Assembly (NCBI GenBank): GCA_033182465.1
Contig: CP137322.1
Location: 744,001 to 808,000, forward strand
DNA: 64,000 bases
Reading direction: 5' to 3'
Source of the DNA: Sanghuangporus weigelae
Taxonomy: Eukaryota; Basidiomycota; Agaricomycetes; Hymenochaetales; Hymenochaetaceae
Each line of letters begins with the position of its first letter. The first letter of the stretch is position 1. The notes under the pieces are model-generated. The model did not search any database and was not told where the DNA came from. It was given only the letters and a program-made list of their open reading frames with translations. Of this stretch, positions 49,661 to 60,826 are shown piece by piece. Position numbers and translations under genes: made by a program.

Positions 49661-51642
49661 TTAAATGTCAAATCTAACGAGTTGTTCTCTCCCACTGCGA
49701 TCTATCTTCAATAGTCGTTTGGCAACACATCCGTACAGTGCACGCGTCTCCATCGCCTTGTCGCCTCCAGCCAATAACCCTAGACTTGCTTCCGCGGGAT
49801 CTGGAGGAGCTCCATTCCCCAGACTCTTATTTGCTTCGGCAAGGACAACCTTCGTAGCAGCTAGAGGCATGGCATGTCGTGGAATGGCGTTGATGAGAGC
49901 AAGCAAGAGATGCGCAGTGAGGATCGCATGTGTGCCTGGCGATGATTTATCAGTAATAATCGAGAACGTGGAGTGGGAGATTGTCGGAGAAGTAGGTGGC
50001 GGTTTCTGCGAGGCGAGATTTTGGAGAAGGGCTCTGGGAATGGGACATGATTGAGTAAAAAAAAACTGTGTAGGCTATAATGAGAACGTACATCGTCTCC
50101 TTGGCACGAGGTGGTTTGTTCGTCGTCGCAGCAGCAGCAGTGCTGAAGGGATGACCAGGCATAATAACATCTCCGACTGTTGCCCAAATCTTTGTCTACA
50201 ATGTTGTCAGAGAACACTCACTTGTTAGTCACGAAACAAGGAAGCATACCGCGATCCGTTCTACATCGGTTGTGATCTTAACGCGACCCAACCTAGCCGT
50301 CCCAGGAGTGGCAGTAACTCCAGGTCTTGGTGTTGCAGCCACATTGGGTGCAGGTGTCGCCGGAGCAGGAGTTTCAGGCTCAGATGGAGCCGATAGTGCT
50401 TGTGGAGGTGTGGAGGGAACAGCAGGGGTCAAAGAAGGCGGCTTCGCAAGAATGACAGTATCATCTCCTTCGTCAGTAGTCAAGTCGGCACTTGTTTCTG
50501 CCGGACCTGCCAGACCAGAGTCGGCTGGTCCCGCGTACAAAGGAGCGGCCGGAGTGGGTGAAGGCGCCTGGGAAGGAGTAGGCGACCGCGATGGCAAGGG
50601 AACAGAGACCGGATCCACCTTTGAGGCTGGTGTAGGGGCAGCGTCAGCAAGAGAAGTCATAGACATATCCCCAAGCATAGCGCCCATATCGACTTTAACA
50701 TGAGTATCAAGAAGTAGACTATCATCCGGCCCAACTGTCCCTCTCGCCAAAGTAGGAATAAGCAAGCTCTTGCGCCCAGTTCGAGGTTTACGAGTGGTAG
50801 CAGGTTCCGCCCAGAACGCGTCCTCCTCTTTGTCTTTGACTGTGTCTTTGGCTGACGAAGCAGATGGTTTGATGTAAGGCTTTTGTTTCCTCTCAAGCAC
50901 TTCTATCTGTACCTCGATCATGAGCAAGACGCCTCTCCTTACTATATCGAAGAACGCACCCTAGCTTTCATCTGTTTGATGCGCACGTGCAGCTCCTGGA
51001 TGCGCTTCTCCTCATCCCGTAATGTTGTTACGGGTTGCGAAGCTGGTCCTGCGCTCTATTCGATGTAAGATTGACCATCAGATGGATGTAGGGAAACAAC
51101 TGACTTGATCAGCAACCTCGCTCAACTGTTCGATCTCGTTGCGAACTAACTTGAGATGTTCAATGATAGCCTCCACTTCCTGACGAGCCTTTGGCATCGG
51201 ACGAATGGAATGACTACAGCGTTGTGAGAAGAATTTATTGGAAGTGCCAGACTTACTTTACTTACTATCGGTCAAGATACTTAAGCGCAGCCTGTGCATA
51301 TACCTCGGGTTCCTTGTCATTTTCGCGACGCGGATGCTTCGAGGCGCCAGCAGGTCTACGCAAAGGAGTTGCCCCAGGAAACTCAACACGCGCAATTGAT
51401 CCCTTCTGAGCAGCTGATGCTCCCGACTCGTCCCCGGATGCTGATGGCGCCGAAGCATTGGGAACAAGGGTGAATAAACCAAGTTCCGAAGTATCTACAT
51501 CGCGAGCAAGGTCTCCGAGAGGCGTACGCAGCACGGCACGTACGTATGGGCTCGGCAGAGGCTCAGAAGTGTTCCTCGCTGCTGTCTGTATCGACTGCGC
51601 CGTGTATGTGAATCGATCAATATGATCCAGCAATGTCGGCAT
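49661..51642 (-). CDS. SPC34: DASH/Dam1 complex subunit Spc34-like
   Basis: Exons 51642-51266, 51213-51105, 51055-50960, 50906-50250, 50189-50092 and 50033-49661 give 569 residues. The N-terminus has L-L-D-H-I-D, S-I-Q, then S-P-Y-V-R-A-V-L-R-T-P-L-G-D-L-A-R-D-V-D-T-S-E-L-G-L-F-T-L split across regions, matching the Spc34 pattern of an N-A-L/I-L segment followed by I-R-D-T-x-x-H-E-R-A-L-F. A coiled coil follows in exons 2-4 (E-V-E-A-I-I-E-H-L-K-L-V-R-N-E-I-E-Q-L). Residues about 240-430 are Pro/Ala-rich and disordered. A C-terminal helical part reads L-L-L-A-L-I-N-A-I-P-R-H. Spc34 belongs to the ring complex that couples kinetochores to spindle microtubules. The protein is about twice the yeast length (295 aa). 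Exon 4 could start at 50912 instead. The family call rests on the N-terminal pattern only. Confidence 0.62.
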
Positions 51643-51888
51643 GTTGTTGCTAGAGTCGGCTAGACAGTGATCGCAGTCTGGCGTACGCACGGTCTTGGCG
51701 GAACGGTCACGTGGTTCAATGTAAGGTTTCAAATTCAAATCAAATACGTAGTTTTCAACTTTTCAATGCAATGCATTACTGCTAAGAAAAATTGATGTCA
51801 ATGCTGCCTGCGGCTGCGGCTGCGCCAAATTCACCGCACCAGACTACTAGCGAAATGCCGACAAAGACGTCACTTGTTCAGTTTGAAC

Positions 51889-51896
51889 CTGGCGCT
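51889..51896. repeat. 8-bp target-site duplication, left (hAT-type element)
   Basis: CTGGCGCT directly before the element, identical to 52509-52516 directly after it. Confidence 0.9.
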
Positions 51897-52508
51897 TAGT
51901 GTTCCGACCGTATGCGTATAATGCGTATACGGCTTTCCGTATACGGGATACGGCCGTATCGTATACGAGAAAACTAAGAAAATATACGGCCCGTATATAT
52001 ACGGCCGTATCCCGTATAGAGTTGGGAAAGAAATGCCGTATACGGCATATGCGCCATATACGGAACTCCACCTTGGAAGGGTATTTGTCCCTGCCTTCCA
52101 TGTGGGGAGCAGATTGTTTTCTTTGGAAATCATAATTTGAGTGTTACCAAGCACGGCAGGACTGGTGTCAGCGAAATTTTGGCAATATGCAACCACAACC
52201 AGGTAAGCGATTATACATCCGGTGATCACATATACACTGATCTGCTCGGACAGCCGTGAAAATCATCCCTAAGCACCATTATCAGTGAACAGAACCTTCA
52301 TTGCATCGAGATACACTTTGAACACTTTGAAAAAAATATATGTTAGTATGTCCTGATGTGGTAGAGCTACAGAACCTCCGTATACGCCGTATTCCCGTAT
52401 ACGGGTGTTCCGTATCCGTATGAGACCCTGACCACCAAATATACGGTCGTATCCGTATAAGACTCGAATTATACGGCCGTATCCGTATACGATACGGTCG
52501 GAACACTA
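51897..52508. mobile_element. Non-autonomous hAT-type DNA transposon (612 bp MITE-like)
   Basis: The ends are perfect 17-bp inverted repeats, TAGTGTTCCGACCGTAT at 51897-51913 and its complement at 52492-52508. The element is flanked by an exact 8-bp target duplication, CTGGCGCT (51889-51896 and 52509-52516). An 8-bp duplication with TAGTGTTC-type ends is the hAT hallmark. Both subterminal regions (to about 52070 and from about 52375) are packed with direct and inverted copies of CGTATACGG/CCGTATAC-type motifs, which in hAT elements serve as transposase binding sites. The middle (about 52080-52370) has no transposase frame, so mobility would depend on an autonomous relative elsewhere. Exact target duplications and ends indicate a recent insertion. 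It sits between the divergent starts of SPC34 and MFS copy D, so it may affect both promoters. Confidence 0.9.
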
Positions 52509-52516
52509 CTGGCGCT
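52509..52516. repeat. 8-bp target-site duplication, right (hAT-type element)
   Basis: CTGGCGCT directly after the element, identical to 51889-51896 directly before it. Confidence 0.9.
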
Positions 52517-52620
52517 TCTCATATAAGTGACCATGGACGAATGGATAGATCCTCGTTATCATATCATCTGCGAAACTGTTCTCTTGACCATTAATATTGC
52601 CGTCCGGGTACGAAGCTAAG

Positions 52621-54789
52621 ATGGCTCAGACAGAGTCTCGCATTGACGAGGAGCCCCGCCCTGACGATGTGGAACTGACTGACGTGGAGCAAAGGTCAGA
52701 GGATCGGCCAGGTGCATACTGGAGTACGAAGGAGGTTCAGGAAATCCCCTACAAGTATGTGTCCGAGTTGTTATTTCAAAGGACATCCATCTGAAGCAAC
52801 ATGAAGATTGTTATACCAGCGTATGAGTGAAGACTTTCGATGAAACTATATATAGATTGACCCGGTTCTCTGTACTTAGTTTCATACTGACAGGTGAGAA
52901 TCCAAATTAAATGATCAGTACCTACATCACTGACCAAGCAATCCACAGCATTCTTGGGAGCACTAGATCAGACCATCGCTGCAGTATCCTCGCCTAAAAT
53001 TGTTGAGGATATTGGAGGCGAATCAGGATACAGCTGGGTCGGTTCGGCGTATATGCTTAGTCCGTTTTTCCCTCTATAGTTCTAGTTGTGAAGTTACTTA
53101 TGATCGCTTTCAGTGTCTGCGTGTACGACTCTATATTTTAAAGTTGATTTTTATTTTGTTCACGACTCTGACTAGGTTTCAGTCCGCTATATGGGAGACT
53201 TGCGGACGTCACTGGACGTAAACCAATTTTGTTCTGCTCTATCGCTATATTCTTGTTAGGTTCTGCGTTGTCCGGTGCTGCGCAAAGCTTTATTTGGCTC
53301 GCGCTGTGTAAGCTTTCAACCAATGTTTCCTTGTAGTAAATCTGAAGAGAATCAACAGGTCGGGGCGTTCAAGGAATTGGAGCAGGCGGATGTCTACAGA
53401 TGATCATGATAACGCTTTCCGACATCAGTAGGTCTTCTGTACAATCTACTACTTAAAGACGGACTTCAGAACTGCTTTCAGCAACTCTTCAGGAGCGTTC
53501 CAAATATGGGGGTATGATGGGAGCAACGTGGGGAATCGCAAGCGTCATTGGTCCTCTTGTAGGCGATGTCCTTACGGACCACGCAAATTGGCGGTGGTGC
53601 TTTTGGATCAATCTTCTGCTCGGTGGGATTTCGATGGTCTTGTTATTTTTCTTCCTGCAAGTCACCCCGATAAAGAAACGGACAATACGTGAGATCATGT
53701 CGACATTCGACTTGCTAGGCTTGTTCCTATTCACTGCCGGAGTCATACTGTTCCTGTTCGGCCTTGAGGACGCCAACACGGCTGCGGACGGCTGGCGTGC
53801 TCCAGAAACGCTGGCACCGCTAATAATCGGAATTGTTCTCCTTGTCGCCGGCATAGTAAATGATGCCTTCACGAAGACGGATCCAGTTATACCTCCGAGA
53901 CTCTTTAAGACTCGGACGACTGCAGCTTGCTGTATCGGAGTGTTTATCCATTCGTTCGTGTTGTTCGCTGAGAGCTATTATACGCCTCTTTACTTCCAGA
54001 TTCTCGGTGCAAATGCAACTATGTCTGGCATTCGCCAGATGCCACTCTCGATCGGCGCCGCTCTGACTTCAACCATTATTGGTTTCGTGTTATCGAAGAC
54101 AGGCCATTATCGCCCTATCCTATGGGCTGGCTCTGCCATCATGACACTTGGAACCGGTCTTCTCATTATGCTCGACGAAAACACGAGCACAGCAGAACAG
54201 GAACTGTGGCTTCTTGTTGTGGGCATTGGCGTCGGGTTCCTTTTCCAAGCTCCTCTCATTCTTGTGCAGGCCGCGATGCCCCTTAAAGACATGCCGACTA
54301 GCACAGCGATAGTTGTTCTTCTCCGGTAAGTTAGGATTAGTCCGGTTATAAACCCAGACCACCTCTTGAACCTTGCACCTCTTGCACCTCAGGACTTTGG
54401 GCGGGACCGTTGGCATTTCGGTCGGAAATACAATTTTCCAGTCAGAACTTTCAAAGCGACTCACGAAGATCGGCGGATTCTCCTCTTCTCTGGGCTCAAG
54501 TCTTCCGGATTACACAACGATACAGCAAATCCAACCTGATTCACTTCGCCAGCAAGTCAGCCATGCATTCACCCGTAGCATCGCAACGATCTTTATCGTC
54601 TGGACGCCTATATCCTCTGTCGCACTGCTTCTCTGTAAGTTTGAATCTCACTGCTGCCGGATATCTCTTACGAGATTTCGATTTTCATTGATAGTCCTGG
54701 TTGTAAAGAATTATTCACTGAAGCGAAACTTCGAGCGAGCTCCAAAAAAAGAAAGGAATCCGATCTCCCCTTCTGTTTCGAGCGGGTAA
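52621..54789 (+). CDS. MFS transporter, DHA2 type, copy D
   Basis: Nine exons: 52621-52754, 52856-52893, 52949-53059, 53114-53122, 53176-53307, 53359-53427, 53482-54325, 54393-54634 and 54695-54789, giving 557 residues. From the third exon on, lengths equal those of copies A and B (111, 9, 132, 69, 844, 242; last 95 as in B). Exon 2 is 38 nt, exactly the sum of exons 2 and 3 (24+14) of the other copies, so this gene lacks that intron. TM1 reads [12 protein letters not shown] instead of the usual V-A-L-P-x; the loop is L-A-D-V-T-G-R-K; motif C is [12 protein letters not shown], with Asp where copies A and B have Gly. The changed motifs could mean different substrate use or relaxed constraint. 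The hAT-type element lies about 105 bp upstream of the ATG. Confidence 0.88.
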
Positions 54790-55105
54790 GAATATGGAGG
54801 AACCTGAAGGCGCTTCTGCACCATCTTAGACTTAGGTTATACATAGGCCAGTAGAATATACAACTGCTGTCCAGCTCTCAGATATATATTACTTGAGGGT
54901 TCTGAATTTACTAGACTTACCATTTCTCTCGCTAAAGCACATATCGTTACTTTTACCGTCTGGTTTTCATAAGCGTTTGTTATAATACCGATGATCTGCA
55001 GTTATCAATGGGTTTGAAATACTTGGCGCTTTCGGACTTGGAATGGGCTCCCTCTTGATTTGTATAAGTGAAGTCGAACCATTAGGATCGAAATGAGTTT
55101 CCTAA
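54790..55105. other. Intergenic, 3' of MFS copy D
   Basis: About 315 bp of AT-rich sequence between the MFS stop and the MITE. No gene seen. Confidence 0.5.
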
Positions 55106-55558
55106 GGCCCTGATCGGTAAAAAAAATAACGGGTGGATAAGGGCGGATAACTGGATAACGAGTTAACGACGTGGGATCCGGCATTTTCCCTCTTTATTTG
55201 TTCCTATTTGTTCAGATAGTGTAATCATCACTTCCGTAATGTTCCGGTACCAAAATGGCAGGGATCTGCCTCAATCATACATTTGCAATAAATCATCCAG
55301 TTGGGATATGTAGACTTTGACTTGCTTGCTGACAGAGTAAAGCTACTTTTATTATTACCAAGTAATTCTAAGTCACCATCAGCTGTTGGGACATGTAACT
55401 TCTAAATGTGGCAAGTGTGTCGATCGCGTTTGTAATCCAGTGATCAGCAGATGCCGAGTGCTGCCGACTAAATTACCTCACAACAGGTAGCCTCCGAGTC
55501 GCACGATCTTAATCTTTGGATAAGCTATCCGCCGTTATTTTTTTTACCGATCAGGGCC
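55106..55558. mobile_element. PIF/Harbinger-type MITE (about 453 bp)
   Basis: The ends are perfect 27-bp inverted repeats: GGCCCTGATCGGT, eight A, TAACGG at the left, and the exact complement at the right. The match continues imperfectly through GGATA-containing sequence. A TAA flanks each side (55103-55105 and 55559-55561), fitting the 3-bp TWA target duplication of PIF/Harbinger elements. A 7-bp reading, CCTAAGG at 55101-55107 and 55557-55563, is equally compatible with the sequence and would suggest another superfamily. The left subterminal region has repeated GGATAA units. There is no internal transposase. The right end is only about 85 bp before the SKI3 start codon. Confidence 0.8.
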
Positions 55559-55644
55559 TAAGGTTGTTTGTCTGTGTGTACGCCCATTCTAGGTGCGCTT
55601 ATGTGAATGGCACCGAATGACTTGTTACAACTTGAGTATGCACC

Positions 55645-58600
55645 ATGTCGACATTCGTCAAATCCAAGCTGAAATCTGCGAGAGAGCTTATAGGAAAGAA
55701 AGATTTCGCGAAGGCGCGTGATGCAACAGAAGAGGTCCTTTCTTATGAGCCAGACAATTACAACGCGTAAGCATCTCTTATCCGCCCATGGCACTCTCCT
55801 GAAGCCTTTGCTATATACGCGAGTTTCGTAGGACATCTTAATGAGATATGTTACTGATTGAGTTGAATGTTTCTCTAGAAATGTGTTCCTGGGTCTTGCC
55901 CTTCTTGAGCTGCAACAATTCGATCAGAGCGAGCAAGTAATTTTTGGCAGTATTTACATCGTTTCTATGTGGGCGCTTACGATGCTTCAAGGCGTATTTG
56001 CGAGCGACAAAGGCACAACCCGATCAAGTCTTAGCATGGCAGGTTCGTGCCATATCGACTTTACAACCACTATGTGATCTGAGCTGAGTCACTCCATAGG
56101 GCCTTGCTAAGTTCTACGAACAGACCGAACGCTGGGATAAATATGCAGAAACTCTAATGACTCTGATGGATATGTTCGCAAAAAGGTGTGTCCAATTAGC
56201 AATATTCTGATCGGAAATTCACTTGAAGTCAGCGGAGACGCAACGAGATGCGCAGAGCAATTGCAGAAGTTCGTCGAGTTCCGGCGTACAAGAGGTTCAC
56301 GTAAAGAAGTAAGGCGTTCAATGACTATTCACTGGTTCTCTATTAACGCCTGCTTCATCCAGCTGGCAGATGCGCTGCGTCTCTTCTTACCGAATTCTCC
56401 CTACTATTCCATCCTATCTACACTTCCTCCTCCCGATCCTACCGCGCCCATCGCGACAACGACGTTTGCTGCGCAAACAGCCATACACAATAGCCTTCCT
56501 GTACTTCAAGAGATAATTTTGCTGATGGAGACGGAGGAGGAGGCCACGCTCGTGCGCGAAATAGAGAAGCGAAGAATGCGACTTGACTCAGCGCATGCAA
56601 GTCCAGAAGAATTGAGGAAGCAGATCGGCCTTGGAATATGGAGTATGTCAAAAGTATGCAGAATCTCCATTTTCTCTCACTGTATCTGATCGTTATATAT
56701 CAGCTTCCTGACCTCTACAGTGAGATTATCAACCATCCCAATACATCCGATGAACTGCGACGAGAGAGCGAAGCAAAACTCTTGAGATACAAGCATAGAC
56801 ATCGCCGTGCTCTACCATTGAGTGGAGTTGACGGGAAGATCAAAACGAAGTTAGGCATCGAAGTTCAGGAAATGATAGATGGTGCGGTGCTCTTAAATAT
56901 ACCTGACGAGTTTGCGTGGTCGCTGTATATCGAAGGAAAGGATGTTGATAATACCAGTGCGTTCGCAGTTGTCGATTGTCATGTTTCAACCGCTGACACG
57001 ACGGTGGAAACGCCAGAAAGTTACGGAATAGATGTCCTTCGTCGATACACAGACCTGTTTCCGAACTCTCTTTTAGCACAGGCGGTCCGTGGTTACTTCC
57101 TCTATGACAGCATACCTTTGCACGAAAAGACAGGCGAGGAGGATGAAGGAGGAGAAGTTGATAAAAGCGAGGATCAAGTCGACAATCTCGACCCCTATGA
57201 TCTCGTTCTAGTGGGTCTTTGAGGCATCACTTGTTCGTGGTGTATACTAATAACTGGTCAGGAAGCAGCGGCTGGCCTTCCTGATTCAGTCCTGGCTTAT
57301 CGGATACTCTGTGATATCTATATCGCCGAGGAAGATTACCAGAATGGCATAGCCGCATCGGAAAAAGGTCTTCAGCTTGTTCGAAGACACGAAATCGACA
57401 CAGGAATCGATCTCGTTCAGTAAGTTTATCTTGCTTATGGTGTTTCCTTGGGAAGCTGAGTCTACGCATTAGAGTGAGAAAGGCTTTTAACGTATCTCTT
57501 GCCACGGGTCTTGTACACCTCTTCCCTCCAAAGCATCATATTTGTGCTATACGTATCTTAGATGAGGTGCTTTCACTGGATCCGAGCAATGTGCCTTGTT
57601 TGATGGGACGCGGTTACGTCCTTGAGGCAGCTCGCAAATGGAACGAAGCTGCGGATCTGTTCCTGAAAGTTGCTATCCAGATGCGCGACGATGTCGATGT
57701 GGGGCTTGTAGCAAGAGAACAGCATGCGTGGTGCCTGATCGAGAAGGAGCAACCTGAATTGGAAACAGCAATCGCGGAACTGCAATCTGTCCTTGATCAG
57801 ATTGAGGTTCTAGACGGATATGAAGAACGGAAGGCGCGTCTTTGGTGGCGCCTTGGTCAATGCTACTGGAGGCTTGAAGGTACGTGTTGTCCCCCCTTCA
57901 ATCATCAATGCGATAAGATCACAACTTCACACAGCCGAGAAGAAAGAGACTGCGTACCGTCACTTTATCACCTCACTCAAACTATCTCCCTCCTTTGCGC
58001 CCGCATTCACTTCTCTAGGGATATACTATCTAGAGAACGCATCGCCTTCAGATCCAGCTCGGGCCGCGAAATGTTTCCAGAAAGCTTTTGAACTAGACGC
58101 ACGTGAAGTAGAGGCTGCGCAGAGGCTTGCACACAGCTTCGCAGAGGAGCGTGAATGGGACCTTGTAGAAGTTGTGGCGCGAAGGACTATTGAAGGAGAG
58201 GGTGGGCTTAGTGGTGGACTGGGTAGTGATGAAGCAACTGCGATCACGAAGTATAAGCCTACCAATGCTTGGGCGTGGAAGGCACTTGGCGTTGTGGAAC
58301 TGGTAAAGTGGTCACATGGATTCACTGACTGCCATCATTTCATGATTCTTTTCAGAATCGAAGAAACTATCCTTTAGCTATACGAGCATTCCAGATCGCG
58401 TTGAGGTCGCACGAAAATGACAGCGTATCATGGCTACGATTGGGCGAAGCATACATGAAGGCAGGCAGGCAGGCTGCAGCGCTCAAAGCTCTTCATAGGG
58501 CCCATGAACTTCAACCAGAAGAATGGCTATGTACTTACCTCCTGGGTGAAGTCCAAAGGCAAACAGGACAACTTCCAATTGCCATCGCAGCATTCAATGA

Positions 58601-60826
58601 AGTATTGGAGAAAGTACCGCGTGAGACGACCGTCCTACTCTCCCTGGCCGAGGCGCATTTTGCCCAGGGTCGCTCGGAACTATCGAGGGGATATCATAGC
58701 CGATCATCTGCCTCATTTCTGTCCGCAATCATAGTCTCCTTAGATCTGGCGGATTCAAGTCCTGGCTTCAGACGCCTGGCTCTCAAAACGATTGCCGACT
58801 CGCTTATGGCTCTGTCCGACTTCTCAGAGTTTTCGGATCCGGATATGGCTGCAAAGACACTGTCCAGAATGGCAGCACTCTATGTAGAAAAAAACGATGA
58901 GAGGATCTCTGGAATCATTGAGTATCCTCTTCTAGCTGACTCTTCTATTGCAAATACGATTGCCGCTCTCCAACTCGCAGTTGTTACTTATAGCCTTCGC
59001 TTGACGTTATTCGCAACAGACGAAGAAGGTATCGGAAGTGCATGGTATGACCTAGGCATCAGCATCTCCCGACTAGCTTCTTTCACTCAATCTCAAACCA
59101 TGAAAGAGAAGGCAGAAAAGGTGGCCGTTGAGTTCGTTCGAACGGCTCTATCAGCAGATCCGAGAACTTCCCTATTTTGGAACGCTTTTGGGAATTTGAA
59201 CTTCGTAGCAAGGCCTATGATCGCTCAGCACTCGTACATTCGGGCGTTAGAGTCCAATTCGAAAGTAAATGGATTTCCTTCTTTTCATTTTCTTGCTAAT
59301 CTAACCTTTTGATCTAAGGATGCATCCGTATGGACAAACCTAGGATTACTTTACCTTCATAACGGAGACCTTGAACTCGCGAACGAGACATTTTTGAAAG
59401 CGCAGACCTTGGATCCGGACTTTACTCTTGCGTGGGTTGGGCAGGGCCTTGTGGCTTCAGCTAATAATCATGAAGAGGATGCCAATGCATTGTTTGAACA
59501 TGCTGTCGGTCTTACGGCGGATCTGGTGAGGACATCTTCTTATGCTATCTTCTGTACAGAAAGCTTATTTATCGACTCTAGCCAGCTGCGGATGTGGAGT
59601 ACGCTTATCGCACTTTCAGCAAGCTCCCCATTCTGGCGAATCGGTCGCATATCTCTTTCCAAGATGCCTTGTTTCCACCGTTCTTCTCGCTTGATCGGTA
59701 TTGTAGACGCAAAGCGCATGATCCATCAGCGCTTCACCTATTCGGTCTTGTATGTGAAAGGTTGTATCTGTATGATCTCGCCGTTGAAGTCACATCGCGA
59801 GTTATCAGGCAGCTCGAATCGACCTATGAGGAGACTGAAGATCCTGCCATTGAGCGTCGCTATGCGATTGCCAACGCCAATCTTGGCAGGATGCTTCTGG
59901 CGAGGGGCGATTTCGAAGAATCAATCGAAGCATTTGAGACAGCATTCGGACTTCTTCCGACAGAAGATACTGATACGAGCACGGTATCGTTACGGTCCTT
60001 ATGCCACTTCGGACACGGCATCGCATCCTTCCATTCCGGAAACCTCGAGAAAGCTCTAGCAATGTTCGAGTCAGCTCAGGAAATAGCTTCTGCGAATCAA
60101 CTTGTACGTGGGCAGGTTACTGTTCTTCTTGCAAAAACGATGTGGAAAATCGGAACCGATGAGTTCAGAGAGATGGCAAAGGAGCAGCTTCTCGATTGGT
60201 GTGTGCGAAGTCGGACCTTGTTAAATCTACTCACAATCTATGCAGTATTCAGAACGATCCTGAAAATCTGGCCGCAGTAGTTGCGCTTGCAGCTATGGGC
60301 TTACTCACAAGCGACGAAGCTCTGATAGATGCAGCACTGTCCGAGATCTTGGTATTACCTCTTGACGAGCGACATGCACGAGATCCTGAGAGGGACACAG
60401 AAAACCTTCTTACAAATCATTATATAGCAGAAGTAAGTTGACGTTTACAATCTGGTTCTCAAGTATCTTATATGGCACCAGGGCAACATACCAAAAGCAC
60501 TTTCCGTCGTCCAAGGGGCTGTGCATACTGAGCCTTCCTATATCGGCTCGAGGAAAGAGTTGGCATCGCTTTCTATATGCCAAGGGCAGCCGGAAATCGC
60601 GCAGGCTTTGTTATCGAGGCTTCTGGATTCCCCGGATGTATATCGTATCGATGGCGCCCATGAGTCCCTACGACTGCTAGCGATTGCGAGTGTAACCTCG
60701 GTCGACAAGTACATGACAGCTTCAGATGCAAGGAAAATTGCTCAAAAGGCAGTAATGCTCGCACCATGGGACGAGAAAAATTGGTTGGCTTTTGCATACG
60801 TACGGACTGCATCAAAAAGTCGGTAA
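55645..60826 (+). CDS. SKI3: Superkiller complex protein 3 (Ski3/TTC37), TPR scaffold
   Basis: Fifteen exons: 55645-55766, 55879-55936, 55992-56042, 56100-56185, 56233-56308, 56363-56653, 56704-57210, 57262-57419, 57473-57879, 57935-58302, 58356-59264, 59319-59525, 59582-60198, 60246-60432 and 60482-60826. They give 1462 residues, close to yeast Ski3 (about 1430). Tetratricopeptide repeats run almost throughout: K-D-F-A-K-A-R-D-A near the start, N-V-F-L-G-L-A-L-L-E-L, A-Y-L-R-A-T...V-L-A-W-Q, A-F-T-S-L-G-I-Y-Y-L, A-W-A-W-K-A-L-G, S-W-L-R-L-G-E-A-Y and W-T-N-L-G-L-L-Y-L. The layout, N-terminal TPR arm plus long C-terminal TPR superhelix, matches Ski3, which with Ski2 and Ski8 feeds mRNA to the cytoplasmic exosome for 3'-5' decay. 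The 13-14 junction was chosen by phase (TG|T). Confidence 0.87.

Noticed and set aside
50272-50703. 143-codon plus-strand frame opposite SPC34
   Set aside because: Gly/Ala/Val-rich antisense of the Pro/Ala-rich coding region; a compositional shadow.
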